A stretch of 64,000 bases of DNA from CAIQPS01 sp963843455 (GCA_963843455.1 CAWJKE010000007.1:62001-126000), one strand, 5' to 3'. Counted from the first letter of the stretch, positions 9,403-17,822 are shown. Translations and numbers: made by a program. The notes: a model not told the origin generated them from the sequence alone.

Positions 9403-10109
9403 AGATCGGGTGGCTGCGCCACCTCCATAATGAAGCGTGCCACTTCGTCGAGGACGCCCCCGAACTCGCCCTTCCCGCCACCCGCCCTATGCAATGAGTG
9501 GTCCCCGCCGGCGACCACGTATAGCCTCCCTGGGTGGAGCAACCGCTCCAGCAGCGGGCGCAGCAGGTCCGGGTCGCAGAAGGGGTCGTGTCCCCCGATA
9601 CAGAACAGACTCGGCACCCCGATCTTCCTCAGAGGCTCGGTGAACAGACTCTCCTTGTGACCCGGCCGGTGCAGCGGATAGCCGAGCTCCACCAGCCCGG
9701 CGACTACAAGCCCTTCCCCCTCTTCTCCCCGAGAGATGAGCTCCGCGGCTATCCGGCCTCCCAGGGATTTGCCGCCGATGAAGATGGGAGCGCCCGGCGC
9801 CGCCAACTCATCGGTCACGTGATCGTGCACCCGCCTGAAGGTGTTCTCCAGCACCGGCGCAGAATCCGGGGAACCGGCGCCCCGCTCCACATAGGGGAAG
9901 TTGAAGCGGACGACCATGGTGCCTGCTTCCTGCGAGAGGTGTGCAGCGACCGCGGCGAGGAGCGGATGGTCGAGGTCATTGTTGGCCCCGTGCGCCAGGA
10001 TGAGGGCCGGGGTCTCGGGGCCGAAGGCCGAGGGCACGTCCACTTTCGCCGTGACGGCCACCTGCTCCGACACTCCGATCTTCAAGACGGCCGCGCGGGA
10101 GGCTGACAA
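9399..10109 (-). CDS. Alpha/beta hydrolase, Tex30/KANL3-like
   Basis: Probable cytoplasmic alpha/beta hydrolase of 236 residues. It shows ILAHGANNDLDHP after the first strands, FNFPYVERG as the oxyanion region, the nucleophile elbow GGKSLGGR, an acid in GGHDPFCD and a late histidine in GGDHSLHR; this order matches the bacterial proteins related to TEX30/KANL3. No substrate can be assigned. The start is a choice: the frame stays open to 10268, but that would overlap the divergent gene at 10179. TTG at 10109 has AGGGGG nearby and is preferred. It is convergent with the EamA transporter. Confidence 0.75.
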   Translation of the reverse strand: MSASRAAVLKIGVSEQVAVTAKVDVPSAFGPETPALILAHGANNDLDHPLLAAVAAHLSQEAGTMVVRFNFPYVERGAGSPDSAPVLENTFRRVHDHVTDELAAPGAPIFIGGKSLGGRIAAELISRGEEGEGLVVAGLVELGYPLHRPGHKESLFTEPLRKIGVPSLFCIGGHDPFCDPDLLRPLLERLLHPGRLYVVAGGDHSLHRAGGGKGEFGGVLDEVARFIMEVAQPPDL

Positions 10110-10178
10110 AGGGCACCCCCTATCCTCAATCGTGGCAACTGTGTGTAATATACAGGCGGATACCCTGAGGAGGTCGCA

Positions 10179-10445
10179 GTGGAACGGATCATCGGTAATC
10201 TGGACAAGGCGAAGCTCAAGCTTGACGAGGCTTTCTTCTATCTGGACGAGATCGAGGAGCTGATCCAAGAGGACGAGCTCAACGAGGCCGCGGGCTCGAA
10301 GGTGAGCCAGGCCACCGAACGGCTCACCGGCGAGCTATCCGCTCTCACCGGGAAGGTGGCCGAGTTGCAGAGCATCCTGCTGGCCCTCGACGAGCAGCAG
10401 GGTGGCGCCGGCGGCTCCGGAGGCCCCACGCCAAGTCCCTCGTAG
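10179..10445 (+). CDS. Small hypothetical coiled-coil protein
   Basis: An 88-residue protein that I do not recognise. Residues 1-70 are strongly helical and charged with heptad-like leucines (two blocks, around KLKLDEAFFYLDEIEEL and ELSALTGKVAELQSILL). The last 15 residues are a Gly/Pro/Ser tail. There is no signal or membrane segment. The GTG start has AGGAGG at a good distance, and codon use looks like that of its neighbours, so the gene is probably real. It precedes the DUF420-like membrane gene by 41 bases and may share its transcript. Confidence 0.65.
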   Translation: MERIIGNLDKAKLKLDEAFFYLDEIEELIQEDELNEAAGSKVSQATERLTGELSALTGKVAELQSILLALDEQQGGAGGSGGPTPSPS

Positions 10446-10486
10446 CGCGTGGCGGACGCAACCCTCGTTCGTTCGCAGGGGCGGCG

Positions 10487-10888
10487 ATGACTTCCAGCCT
10501 CGCTCTGATCAACACCGTTCTTCAGATCGTCCTGATCGTCGTGGCGCTCGTCGCCTTTCTGCTGGCCAGAAGGCGCAAGTTCAACCGCCACTGCCTGATC
10601 ATGCGCGTGGCGGTCGCGGCACAGGTCGTCCTCGTGGCCGCTCTCATGGCCCCTTCTCTGAGCTCCTATCTGAGCCATTGGGGCGGGTGGTCGTGGTTCA
10701 CCGCGGAGATCATCGTCCACCACACACTGGGCGTCATCGTCGTTCTGTTGTTCATCTACTTCAACCTGGCCCTGACAGGCGTGGTCAGGTCGCCCAGACG
10801 CCTGCGTCCCTACATGCGCTCGGCTCTCGTCCTCTGGTTGGTGAGTCTGGCGATGGGGCTGCACCTTTACGTATACATCTGGAGGTAA
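10487..10888 (+). CDS. Four-TM membrane protein, DUF420-like
   Basis: A 133-residue protein with four hydrophobic segments at about residues 7-27, 38-57, 70-95 and 110-130. Histidines occur at the membrane edges (FNRHCLIMR, IIVHHTLGVIV, GLHLYVYIW). The size and the His pattern resemble DUF420/YozB-type proteins, which are often found near haem-copper oxidase genes, though none is present here. The His residues could bind haem, which is an inference. The family call is by eye. Confidence 0.6.
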   Translation: MTSSLALINTVLQIVLIVVALVAFLLARRRKFNRHCLIMRVAVAAQVVLVAALMAPSLSSYLSHWGGWSWFTAEIIVHHTLGVIVVLLFIYFNLALTGVVRSPRRLRPYMRSALVLWLVSLAMGLHLYVYIWR

Positions 10889-11063
10889 CCCAAGGGCAAG
10901 CCTGCGGTGAGATCACCCTTGCTTTTCCAACCTCCAGTTGTATGCTGGTGTTGCATCGGTAGGAAATCTCTACGCGACGTGCAGAGTGCTTCATTAACTC
11001 GTCCGTCCGCAGGTGCATCCGAACGAATGCGCGCACTGGTCATTTGTAACTGTGGAGGGACGA

Positions 11064-11404
11064 ATGAGCACGGCACGGTTGTACGTGGGTAACCTGTCCT
11101 ACGCCACCACCAAAGAAACCCTCGAAAAGACGTTCGGCACGTATGGCGAGGTCGTGTCGGTCAGCATCATCACCGACCGCCAGACCGGTCGCCCCAAAGG
11201 GTTCGCGTTCGTCGAGATGAGCACTCCCGAAGAGGGCGACGCGGCCAAGGCCGCCCTCAATGGCGCCGATCTGGAGGGCCGGGCCCTCAACGTCGACAAC
11301 GCCCGCGAGCAGGAACAGCGCAAGCCGAGCTACGGTGGCGGTGGTACGGCGGCGGCGGCGGTGGTAGCGCTACAGCCAGCGGAGGCGGCGGTTCCCGCTA
11401 CTGA
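11064..11404 (+). CDS. RRM-domain RNA-binding protein with Gly-rich tail, one frameshift
   Basis: Single RNA recognition motif protein, probably a cold-shock-type RNA chaperone. RNP2 is LYVGNLSY near residue 6 and RNP1 is KGFAFVEM near residue 46. After NAREQEQRKPSYGGGG the annotated frame turns into an unlikely Ala/Val run. The next frame instead gives a run of glycines with SATASGGGGSRY and a stop at 11402-11404, the expected glycine-rich tail, so one base is probably missing near 11345. The repaired protein has 113 residues. GGAGGGA precedes the ATG. The stop overlaps the convergent YyaL-type gene by seven bases. About 175 bases upstream hold no gene and may be a regulated leader. Confidence 0.85.
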
Positions 11405-13482
11405 GGCGGGCTCTCGAGGAAGCGCAGGAGTTCCGCCGGGGTAGTCATGGGGGCCGCGCACGTCGAGTGGCGGCACACCCAAGCCGCTGCCGAAGCGCCG
11501 GGCGGCGGTTCCCGCTCAAGCAGGAGTGGGATGCGCGAGGGAGCGCCTGCGGGCCGGGCCGCGAGCACGAGCAGGGGGCGGAACGCGCCCCTGACGACAG
11601 CCAGAAGCGCTCGGCCCTGCGGATGCCCGAGAGCGCCCACAATGGCCACTTCCGTTGTGCCCTGCTCCGCGAGCAGGGCGGCCGATAGCCATTGCCCCGA
11701 CATGACCGGGGCGGCGCTCGCTCCGGCGGCCAGAGAGTCGAGCGCGTCCTCGGCCGCTTCGCGATAGCGGTCTTCTCCCGTGAAGGCCGCCATCCTGAGG
11801 AGCACGGTGGCGGCCATGGAGTTGCCCGTGGGGGTCGGGGTATCGTAGATGGCGCGCGGCCTGGTGATGAGGCTCTCGTGGTCTAGGCTGGTGTCATAGA
11901 AACCGCCGGCGGTACGGCGGAACCGCGCGATCAAGTCGTCGGCGAGCGCCTGCGCGGCGGCAAACCAGCGCTCGTCCAAAGTGCAGCCGTAGAGGGCTAG
12001 GAGCCCTTCGGCCACGCAGGCGTAGTCGTCGAGGAAGGCATCGCCCGAGGCACGCCCGTCCTTCCAGGAGTGGAGCAGGCGTACGCCGGGCGCCGCGCCG
12101 GGCGCCGCGCCGCCGGCACCGCCCATCAACTCACTGAGGATGAACTCGCCGGACCGCTCGGCGGCCTCTCGGTACGCTGGGGAATCGAAGACCACGGCGG
12201 CTTCGGCGAACGCCGCCAAGGTCAGCCCGTTCCACCCCGCGAGTATCTTCTCGTCCCGGGCAGGGCGAGGCCGGGCCTCACGAACCTCGAGCAGAGTGGC
12301 GCGGGCCGCGGCGAGGGCGGCCGAGGGGTCCTGCTCCTCGCCGCCGGGTGCGGCTTCAGCGCGGTTCGAGAGATGGAGGATGTTCCTACCCTCGAAGTTG
12401 CCCCCGGCGGTGAGCCCGTAGGCCCGTTCTATGGCGGCGGCCTCCTGCGGGCGGAGCGCCGCCCGGACCTCGTCCGGCGTCCAGGTGAAGTACGCACCCT
12501 CGCCCTCTTCGGTATCTGCGTCCTCTGCACTGAAGAAGCCGCCGAGCGGGTGCCGCATCTGGCGCAGCAGATAGTCGAGGGTCTCGGTGGCGACCGCGCG
12601 GTAGCGGGGCTTGCCGAGCAGTTGCCACGCATGCACGTAGCAGCGGGCCAACTGGGCGTTGTCGTAGAGCATCTTCTCGAAATGGGGAACCAGCCAGTAG
12701 GCGTCGGTCGAGTAACGATGGAAACCGCCGCCCAGGTGGTCGTATATCCCTCCGGCCGCCATGGCGTCGAGGGTCACCTCTATGTCCAAACGAAGCTCAG
12801 GATCGGGAATGCTCGTCTGCCGGGCCAGGAGGTACTCGAGCACCATCGGTTGTGGGAACTTGGGCGCGCCGCCCCAGCCGCCGTGCACCCGGTCGATCAT
12901 TCGGTGAAGCTCGTCGGGCGCGTCCCCAGCCGCACGTCCGCGGGCTTCGCTGCGGTCGTCATCGCCGTCCTGGCGCCGGCTCCGGTCGCCGGCCAGGTGG
13001 TCGCGCACGGCCGCCGCGGTGCTCTGGAGATCCGCCCTTCGGGTGCTCCAGGCCTTGGAGATCGCCTCGAGTACCTGCCGGAAAGAGGGCATACCCTGGC
13101 GGGGAGTAGGCGGGAAGTAGGTGCCCCCAAAGAAGGGATCTCGATCGGGGGTGAGCCACACGCTGAGCGGCCACCCTCCCTGCCCGGCGAGCGCCTGTAC
13201 GGCCTCCATGTATACAGCGTCGAGGTCGGGCCGCTCCTCCCGATCGACCTTGATGCTGACGAAGTGCTCGTTGAGAAACGCGGCGGTCTGCTCGTCCTCG
13301 AACGACTCCCGCTCCATGACGTGGCACCAATGACAGGCGGAGTAGCCGATACTCAGGAAGATCGGCTTGTCGTCCGCGCGTGCCTTCTCGAGCGCCTCGG
13401 GCCCCCAGGGATACCAATCCACGGGATTGTTGGCGTGCTGCAGCAGGTAGGGACTCGACTCGCCTGACAGGTGATTGCCCAT
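11398..13482 (-). CDS. Thioredoxin-domain protein of the YyaL/DUF255 family
   Basis: A 694-residue cytoplasmic protein. The N-terminal thioredoxin-like domain begins GESSPYLLQHANNPVDWYPWG and carries CHWC in SIGYSACHWCHVMERESF near residue 50. The remainder is a helical (alpha/alpha)6 glycosidase/epimerase-like barrel with GGGFHRYS, HFEKMLYDNAQL and FFSAEDADTEEGEGAYFTW, all family hallmarks. Length and domain order match the family (mammalian SSP411). Its biochemical role is not established. The start at 13482 gives the conserved N terminus; an ATG four codons earlier is also possible. An Ala/Gly/Pro-rich insert occurs near 12090-12120. Confidence 0.92.
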   Translation of the reverse strand: MGNHLSGESSPYLLQHANNPVDWYPWGPEALEKARADDKPIFLSIGYSACHWCHVMERESFEDEQTAAFLNEHFVSIKVDREERPDLDAVYMEAVQALAGQGGWPLSVWLTPDRDPFFGGTYFPPTPRQGMPSFRQVLEAISKAWSTRRADLQSTAAAVRDHLAGDRSRRQDGDDDRSEARGRAAGDAPDELHRMIDRVHGGWGGAPKFPQPMVLEYLLARQTSIPDPELRLDIEVTLDAMAAGGIYDHLGGGFHRYSTDAYWLVPHFEKMLYDNAQLARCYVHAWQLLGKPRYRAVATETLDYLLRQMRHPLGGFFSAEDADTEEGEGAYFTWTPDEVRAALRPQEAAAIERAYGLTAGGNFEGRNILHLSNRAEAAPGGEEQDPSAALAAARATLLEVREARPRPARDEKILAGWNGLTLAAFAEAAVVFDSPAYREAAERSGEFILSELMGGAGGAAPGAAPGVRLLHSWKDGRASGDAFLDDYACVAEGLLALYGCTLDERWFAAAQALADDLIARFRRTAGGFYDTSLDHESLITRPRAIYDTPTPTGNSMAATVLLRMAAFTGEDRYREAAEDALDSLAAGASAAPVMSGQWLSAALLAEQGTTEVAIVGALGHPQGRALLAVVRGAFRPLLVLAARPAGAPSRIPLLLEREPPPGASAAAWVCRHSTCAAPMTTPAELLRFLESPPQ

Positions 13483-13571
13483 GATGTTATCCATTCTTCC
13501 CCGCTGGGAAGGATTGTATACTGGTCTGACTGCTGGTACGCCGCGGTTCTGTCCGTTTCAGGGAGGCTTAT

Positions 13572-13697
13572 ATGCCACGATTCGTCGGTAAGAAGACCGC
13601 ACCTGTCTGGTGGAACATCGTCGCGCTCGTCGTGCTGGCGATCGTGGTGGTGATCGTACTCTCCCTGACGGGCGTCATCCATCTCTTCGGCTCGTAG
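13572..13697 (+). CDS. Single-TM miniprotein (41 residues)
   Basis: An ATG with GGGAGG eight bases upstream opens a 41-codon frame. A basic N terminus (RFVGKK), then WWNIV, leads into one strong hydrophobic helix, LVVLAIVVVIVLSL, ending GVIHLFGS. It lies nine bases before the PRC-barrel gene on the same strand, so the pair is probably cotranscribed. I do not recognise the family. The ribosome site, composition and spacing support a real gene. Confidence 0.6.
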   Translation: MPRFVGKKTAPVWWNIVALVVLAIVVVIVLSLTGVIHLFGS

Positions 13698-13706
13698 GAG
13701 GTGCTG

Positions 13707-14216
13707 GTGGTGAGGGCCAGCGACGTCATAGGTCGCCAGATCACGGTGCGCAACGGAGGCCAGGACATCGGCAAGATAAAGGATCTGGTCGTGGACTCCG
13801 ACGGCCACGAAGTGATAGGCATTGTTCTTTCCGACGGAATGCTTGCCGGCTCCAGGGTGGCACCGTGGAACGCCGTCCAGGCCTTTGGCCCCGATTCGGT
13901 GGTCATCGATGCCACCGGCAGCGTGGTCAAGGCATCGGCGGCCCCCGACATCAAGGCCGCTCTCGACAAGAAGACCCGCGTCAAGGGTTTGAAGCTGCTC
14001 ACGACGAAGGGCAAGGAACTCGGTAAGATCGTCGACCTCATCTTCGACGAGACCACGGGCGACGTCGGCGGCTACGAGCTGTCCGGCGGGCCGTTCTCAG
14101 ACATGTTCAAGGGCACCCCGTTTCTGCCCACCCCGCAGTGGATCGAACTGGGCAAGGACGTGGCGTTCGTTGGGCCGGAGGCCGAGCCCACCATCAGGCC
14201 GAGCGTCGCGGACTAA
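13707..14216 (+). CDS. Protein with two PRC-barrel domains
   Basis: About 169 residues forming two PRC-barrel repeats. The first is ASDVIGRQITVRNGGQDIGKIKDLVVD, the second starts at TRVKGLKLLTTKGKELGKIVDLIFDE, each followed by a strand-rich half. Such barrels bind RNA or protein partners or act in photosynthetic and envelope complexes; the role here is unknown. Three GTG codons (13701, 13707, 13710) follow AGGAGG; 13707 or 13710 has the best spacing. The miniprotein at 13572 may anchor it or share its regulation. Confidence 0.75.
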   Translation: MVRASDVIGRQITVRNGGQDIGKIKDLVVDSDGHEVIGIVLSDGMLAGSRVAPWNAVQAFGPDSVVIDATGSVVKASAAPDIKAALDKKTRVKGLKLLTTKGKELGKIVDLIFDETTGDVGGYELSGGPFSDMFKGTPFLPTPQWIELGKDVAFVGPEAEPTIRPSVAD

Positions 14217-14228
14217 CACCGGGGCGAG

Positions 14229-14254
14229 GTTTGAAAGGCCCCTCGACCGGGAAC
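14229..14254 (+). promoter_or_regulatory. SigB-like promoter candidate before the STAS gene
   Basis: GTTTGA at 14229, a 14-base spacer, then GGGAAC at 14249 resembles the SigB-type consensus (GTTTAA / GGGTAT). It ends about 41 bases before the STAS start. One near-match in GC-rich DNA is weak evidence. Confidence 0.25.
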
Positions 14255-14295
14255 CACTCTCCCTTGTGGCCGGGTCTCGGTTCGGGGGAAAGCGT

Positions 14296-14643
14296 ATGCA
14301 GATTCGTGGAGATTCGCTGTGTGGGGTCCCAGTGCTGGCCATCACCGGTGACGTGGACCACTCGACCGCCTCGGACCTGGACAGCGCAGTGCGGCACGCC
14401 TTTCAGCCGGATGATCCGCGGATCTTGCTTGATCTGTCCTCCTGCCGCTATATCGATAGCGGTGGGCTCGCCGTCTTCCTCTACCTGGTTCGGCGGATCC
14501 GGTCCCAGGGGTGGCTCGGAGTGATCGGCGCCGACCAGAACCTTTCCCGGCTTTTCGAGATCGTAGGGTTGATACAAGAGCCCGGCTTCCGCATGTTCAC
14601 CGGAGCCGAAGAGGCCGCCGCAGCGCTGGGGAAGCAGGCCTGA
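14296..14643 (+). CDS. STAS-domain anti-sigma factor antagonist
   Basis: A 115-residue single STAS domain of the SpoIIAA/RsbV type. It has the conserved VLAITGDVDHSTA start, the phosphorylatable serine in CRYIDSGGL, and a C-terminal LFEIVGL helix. Members bind an HATPase anti-sigma kinase when unphosphorylated, freeing a sigma factor. No kinase is adjacent; the nearest are at 23.0 and 27.6 kb. It resembles the second STAS protein at 22.7 kb closely in the IDSGGL, GWLGV(I/V)G and F(E/D)IVGL blocks, so they may compete for the same kinases. The ATG has GGGGGAA upstream. Confidence 0.88.
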   Translation: MQIRGDSLCGVPVLAITGDVDHSTASDLDSAVRHAFQPDDPRILLDLSSCRYIDSGGLAVFLYLVRRIRSQGWLGVIGADQNLSRLFEIVGLIQEPGFRMFTGAEEAAAALGKQA

Positions 14644-14695
14644 GTGCAGCAGCGCCGCTGACCTGGGCAGCGCCGCGCACCCAGCCGGTACCGCG

Positions 14696-15607
14696 CTACT
14701 TCCTCACAGGAGTGGTAGTGGCCGGCGGGCCGGTGGGAGTCTTGGGCACGGGCATCACGCCCGCCAGTTCGCCGATGACGTTGATGAGCTCCGCATTTCC
14801 CGGCACAATCACCTTGGCGTTCTGCGAGAGGGATTTCTCCATGGCTTCCAGCTTTCTCAGCACCTGGGCGTTGCCGACAAAGTACATATCCGCCGCTTCG
14901 TTGACCAGCCGGATAGCCTGCGCCTCGCCCTCCGCCGCAAGGATGGCCGCCTGCTTGACACCCTCGGCCTTCTTGATCTCGGCCCGGCGCTGACCATCGG
15001 CCTGGGTCTCGACCGCCGTGGCGAAGTCGATGGCCGCCACCTTCTCGTTCTCGGCCTTGACCACCTTGTTCATGGTCTCCTGGACATCCGCCGGCGGGTC
15101 GATCTCCTTGAGTTCTGTTCGTAGGATCTCGATGCCCCAACTGGCCGTTTCCATGAGAAGGGTACCTCGTAGCTCGGAGTTGATCTTTCCTCGCTCGCTG
15201 TTGGCCGACTTGAGTGTGAGGGTGCCGATGATGTTACGGAGAGTGGTGCGGGCCAGATTGACGATCTGGTTCTCGTAGTTGGTGACGTTGTACTGCGAGG
15301 CCTTGACATTGGCCTCGTCCGCCTTGACCTTGAGGTACACCTGAGCGTCTACCTGGGCGTTGAGGTTATCGTTGGTGATGATCATCTGCGGCTGAGCTTC
15401 GACCAGCATCTCGCGGATGTCCACTTTGAACATGCGTTCGACTATCGGGATGATGAGATGGAAGCCCGGCTCGGAGTAGCGATTGTACTTGCCCAGGCGC
15501 TCCACCAGACCCCTGTGGGTCGGCCGGACGATCCGGATGCCCGAAAGCACCAGTATCAGGACAATGAGCACCGCGATCACGATACCGATAGTCGCTCCGA
15601 CGGACAT
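14696..15607 (-). CDS. SPFH/band 7 (stomatin-like) membrane protein
   Basis: A 303-residue protein with an N-terminal membrane helix (about residues 5-25, IGIVIAVLIVLILVLSGIRI) followed by a band 7 domain: RPTHRGLVERLGKYNR, PGFHLIIPIVERM, VDIREMLVEAQPQ. A long helical region rich in E, K and A (AIDFATAVETQADGQRR) follows. The C-terminal tail is Pro/Thr-rich. Such proteins form oligomeric membrane scaffolds and are often paired with an NfeD protein, which is absent here. The ATG at 15607 follows a GGTGGGGTGA site; the frame is open further upstream without sensible sequence. Confidence 0.9.
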   Translation of the reverse strand: MSVGATIGIVIAVLIVLILVLSGIRIVRPTHRGLVERLGKYNRYSEPGFHLIIPIVERMFKVDIREMLVEAQPQMIITNDNLNAQVDAQVYLKVKADEANVKASQYNVTNYENQIVNLARTTLRNIIGTLTLKSANSERGKINSELRGTLLMETASWGIEILRTELKEIDPPADVQETMNKVVKAENEKVAAIDFATAVETQADGQRRAEIKKAEGVKQAAILAAEGEAQAIRLVNEAADMYFVGNAQVLRKLEAMEKSLSQNAKVIVPGNAELINVIGELAGVMPVPKTPTGPPATTTPVRK

Positions 15608-15765
15608 GGGATCACCCCACCTTTCGCTCGTCTGGGACTGGAAGCCGGCTCGCCCTGACCGGGCAGGCACGGCAACGGCCACGCTCCCCACTGTAGGTCA
15701 GTGGGCGAGGGGTGTCAAAAGGCGTCGTTGCGCCGAACGGGACGTCGTCGTACTCTGAGGGCACG

Positions 15766-17082
15766 ATGGGACACGTATCGCACCTAGGGAAGGAACATCA
15801 GGCTCTCGCCCGCCGCCTGCAACACGGGACCGTGGCTTTTGTGGAGCCGACGGACCTGGTAGCGAAGGCGGCCTGGCGGGAGATCCTCGAGACCCTTTTT
15901 TCGCCCGACGAAGCGGCTCTTGCCGCGCAGGTACCGGTGATACCGACCTCGCCCGAGCGTATAGCCGGGCGGGTGGGTTCCGACAAGGACCGGGTTCGAG
16001 CGGCTCTCGACGCTATGGCCGACAAGGGGCTGGTGCTCGACCTGCCCGACGGGCGTACCGGCGAGACTCTGTACATGCTGGCGCCGCCGGTAGTCGGCTT
16101 CTTCGAGTTCTCGATGATGCGGCTGGCCGACCACCTGCCCAAAGCGAAGCTCGCGAAGGCGTTCGAAGTCTATTGGGGTGACCCTACCTTTCTCGAAGAG
16201 GTGTCCCGCGGGGATACTGTCGTCGGTCGCGCGCTGGCGCACGAATCTGCGGTTCTTGGCGACCTGCTGTCGGAGGTCCTGGATTGGGAGCGGGCCGGCG
16301 CCCTGGTGGAGGGAGCCGATCGTGTCGCCATCACCAACTGTTACTGCCGGCACAAGGCCCTCCACCTTGGCCGGGGCTGTGAGACCCCGTTGGAGTTATG
16401 CATGAGCCTGGGGGCGGCGGCGGATTATTTGGTGCGTCACGGCTACGCCCGCGAGATCGGTCGGGAAGAGGGCCTGGATGTGTTAGCAGCGGGTCGCGAT
16501 GCCGGGCTGGTCCACATAGCCGACAACTTGCAGAACAACATCTCATATATCTGTAGCTGCTGCACCTGCTGTTGCGAGGAACTCGATTCGGTCCGCCGGG
16601 ATCTTTCGGTGGTCGTGCCCAGCGGTTTTCAGCCCCGAGTGGACCTTCACGGCTGCAACGGCTGTGCCCGCTGCCTGCGAGCCTGTCCGGTGGACGCCAT
16701 CTCTCTCGTCTCCCGGCGTAGCGCCTCCGCCGACCAGGCGGACCCGGGCGCACGCCCGGTAGCGGTCGTAGATCACGGCCGCTGCATCGGTTGCGGTGTG
16801 TGCGTCGCTTCCTGCCGGCATGAGGCGCTACGGCTCGAGCGCCGGCCGGAGCTGCCGTACGTGCCCGCGAACTCGGTCGAGTTCGCGGTCCGGAGCATGA
16901 TGGAGCGCGGCAGGGTGGCGGACCTGCTCATCGACGGCACGGCAGGACGAGGGCCGGCCTTCGCCAACGCGGTCATCGGGACCATCCTCTCCCTGCCGCT
17001 GGCAGACCGCCTGGTGGCAAGCGAACAGGTCCGCTCGCGATTCGTGCGCTACGCGCTGTCTAAGGTCGGGCCCCCGGGCTAA
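15766..17082 (+). CDS. Polyferredoxin-like 4Fe-4S protein with extra Cys motifs
   Basis: A 438-residue soluble iron-sulfur protein. Residues 1-185 have no cysteine and include a helix-turn-helix-like stretch (PERIAGRVGSDKDRVRAALDAMADKGL). Next come NCYCRHK near residue 190 and a dense CSCCTCCC near 262, then two classical clusters, CNGCARCLRACP near 297 and CIGCGVCVASC near 342. Redox transfer is the likely role, and the N-terminal part may sense or bind a partner. The CYCRHK...CSCC arrangement recurs in anaerobe 4Fe-4S dicluster proteins of unproven function. Start at 15766 is chosen because sequence before it is unlike a protein and GAGGG is close. Confidence 0.82.
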   Translation: MGHVSHLGKEHQALARRLQHGTVAFVEPTDLVAKAAWREILETLFSPDEAALAAQVPVIPTSPERIAGRVGSDKDRVRAALDAMADKGLVLDLPDGRTGETLYMLAPPVVGFFEFSMMRLADHLPKAKLAKAFEVYWGDPTFLEEVSRGDTVVGRALAHESAVLGDLLSEVLDWERAGALVEGADRVAITNCYCRHKALHLGRGCETPLELCMSLGAAADYLVRHGYAREIGREEGLDVLAAGRDAGLVHIADNLQNNISYICSCCTCCCEELDSVRRDLSVVVPSGFQPRVDLHGCNGCARCLRACPVDAISLVSRRSASADQADPGARPVAVVDHGRCIGCGVCVASCRHEALRLERRPELPYVPANSVEFAVRSMMERGRVADLLIDGTAGRGPAFANAVIGTILSLPLADRLVASEQVRSRFVRYALSKVGPPG

Positions 17083-17127
17083 AAGCCTCTCACCATCGTG
17101 CTCGTCGGCCGGAGAGAGTGTCGGTGA

Positions 17128-17350
17128 CTACTTCGGCCCATCACCGGCGGCGCCGTCGGCACAGTAGTAGCCATCCTCCAGCGCGTACTCCTTGAAGTTG
17201 CTGCAATCGGGGCAGATGCACCCTCTGCGCCTGACCGGGTTCTGGCTCTTGCCCCGGGCGCAGTAGAAGCCCCCATCGCCCGGGAAGGACGGACAGCCGC
17301 CACAGATGCAGCGGCCCTCGTTCTCGGCTGTGTTCGGGTACCTTGGCCAT
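17128..17350 (-). CDS. Cys-rich miniprotein, DUF2769-like, one frameshift
   Basis: An ATG at 17350 with a strong AAAGGAGA site opens the gene, but after three codons the sensible reading moves one frame. Removing one G from AAGG at about 17341 gives a 73-residue protein with two similar Cys blocks: CICGGCPSF...YCARG and CICPDCSNF...YCADG. This pattern, eight cysteines with paired CxC/CxxC, resembles DUF2769, a short family of Cys-rich bacterial and archaeal proteins. Zn or Fe-S binding is likely by composition only. It is last in a minus-strand set after the cupredoxin gene. Confidence 0.65.
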
Positions 17351-17423
17351 CGTGTTCTCCTTTCGGCGGTCGCGGCCGCCTTCGCCTAGGTCAGAGCGTG
17401 GTCAACTCACGGTCAGAGCGCGA

Positions 17424-17822
17424 CTACTGCACGACCACGGTGCCCTTCATGCTGGGATGGATGCTGCAGTGATACGGATAGGTGCCGGCCTTGTCGAACT
17501 TCTGAGTGAAGGTGGCACCGGGGGCGATGTCGCTGCTCTTGAACTCACCGTTGTCGGCGGTCACGGTGTGCGTCGCGCTGTCGTTGTTCGTCCAGGTGAC
17601 GCTGTCGCCGACCTTGACAGTCACCGACGCGGGATCGAAGGCGAAGCTCTTCATGACCACTTGGCCACCGCTGGCCCCGCCCGCTGCCGTGGTGGTGGTC
17701 CCGCTCGTCCCTCCGCCGCAGCCCGCGGCGAACACCGCGACGACGAGGACGACAAAGAGCGCCAAGATCAGGGCTACGTGCCCTCTCCTGCCCGCCCGGC
17801 CCGATGGATGCTGAACTGCCAT
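17424..17822 (-). CDS. Cupredoxin (plastocyanin-like) lipoprotein
   Basis: A 132-residue secreted blue-copper protein. The N terminus has RRGHVALILALF, a membrane helix and a lipobox-like AAGC, then a Thr/Gly-rich linker. The cupredoxin domain runs from about residue 50. Copper ligands are the His in ATHTV and the Cys, His and Met of YHCSIHPSM, the complete type 1 set. It probably shuttles electrons at the outer face of the membrane. The ATG at 17822 has AAGGAGGT upstream. It lies downstream of the GcvT-SHMT gene. A partner could be the cytochromes or multicopper oxidase of the right-hand module, which is an inference. Confidence 0.9.
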   Translation of the reverse strand: MAVQHPSGRAGRRGHVALILALFVVLVVAVFAAGCGGGTSGTTTTAAGGASGGQVVMKSFAFDPASVTVKVGDSVTWTNNDSATHTVTADNGEFKSSDIAPGATFTQKFDKAGTYPYHCSIHPSMKGTVVVQ

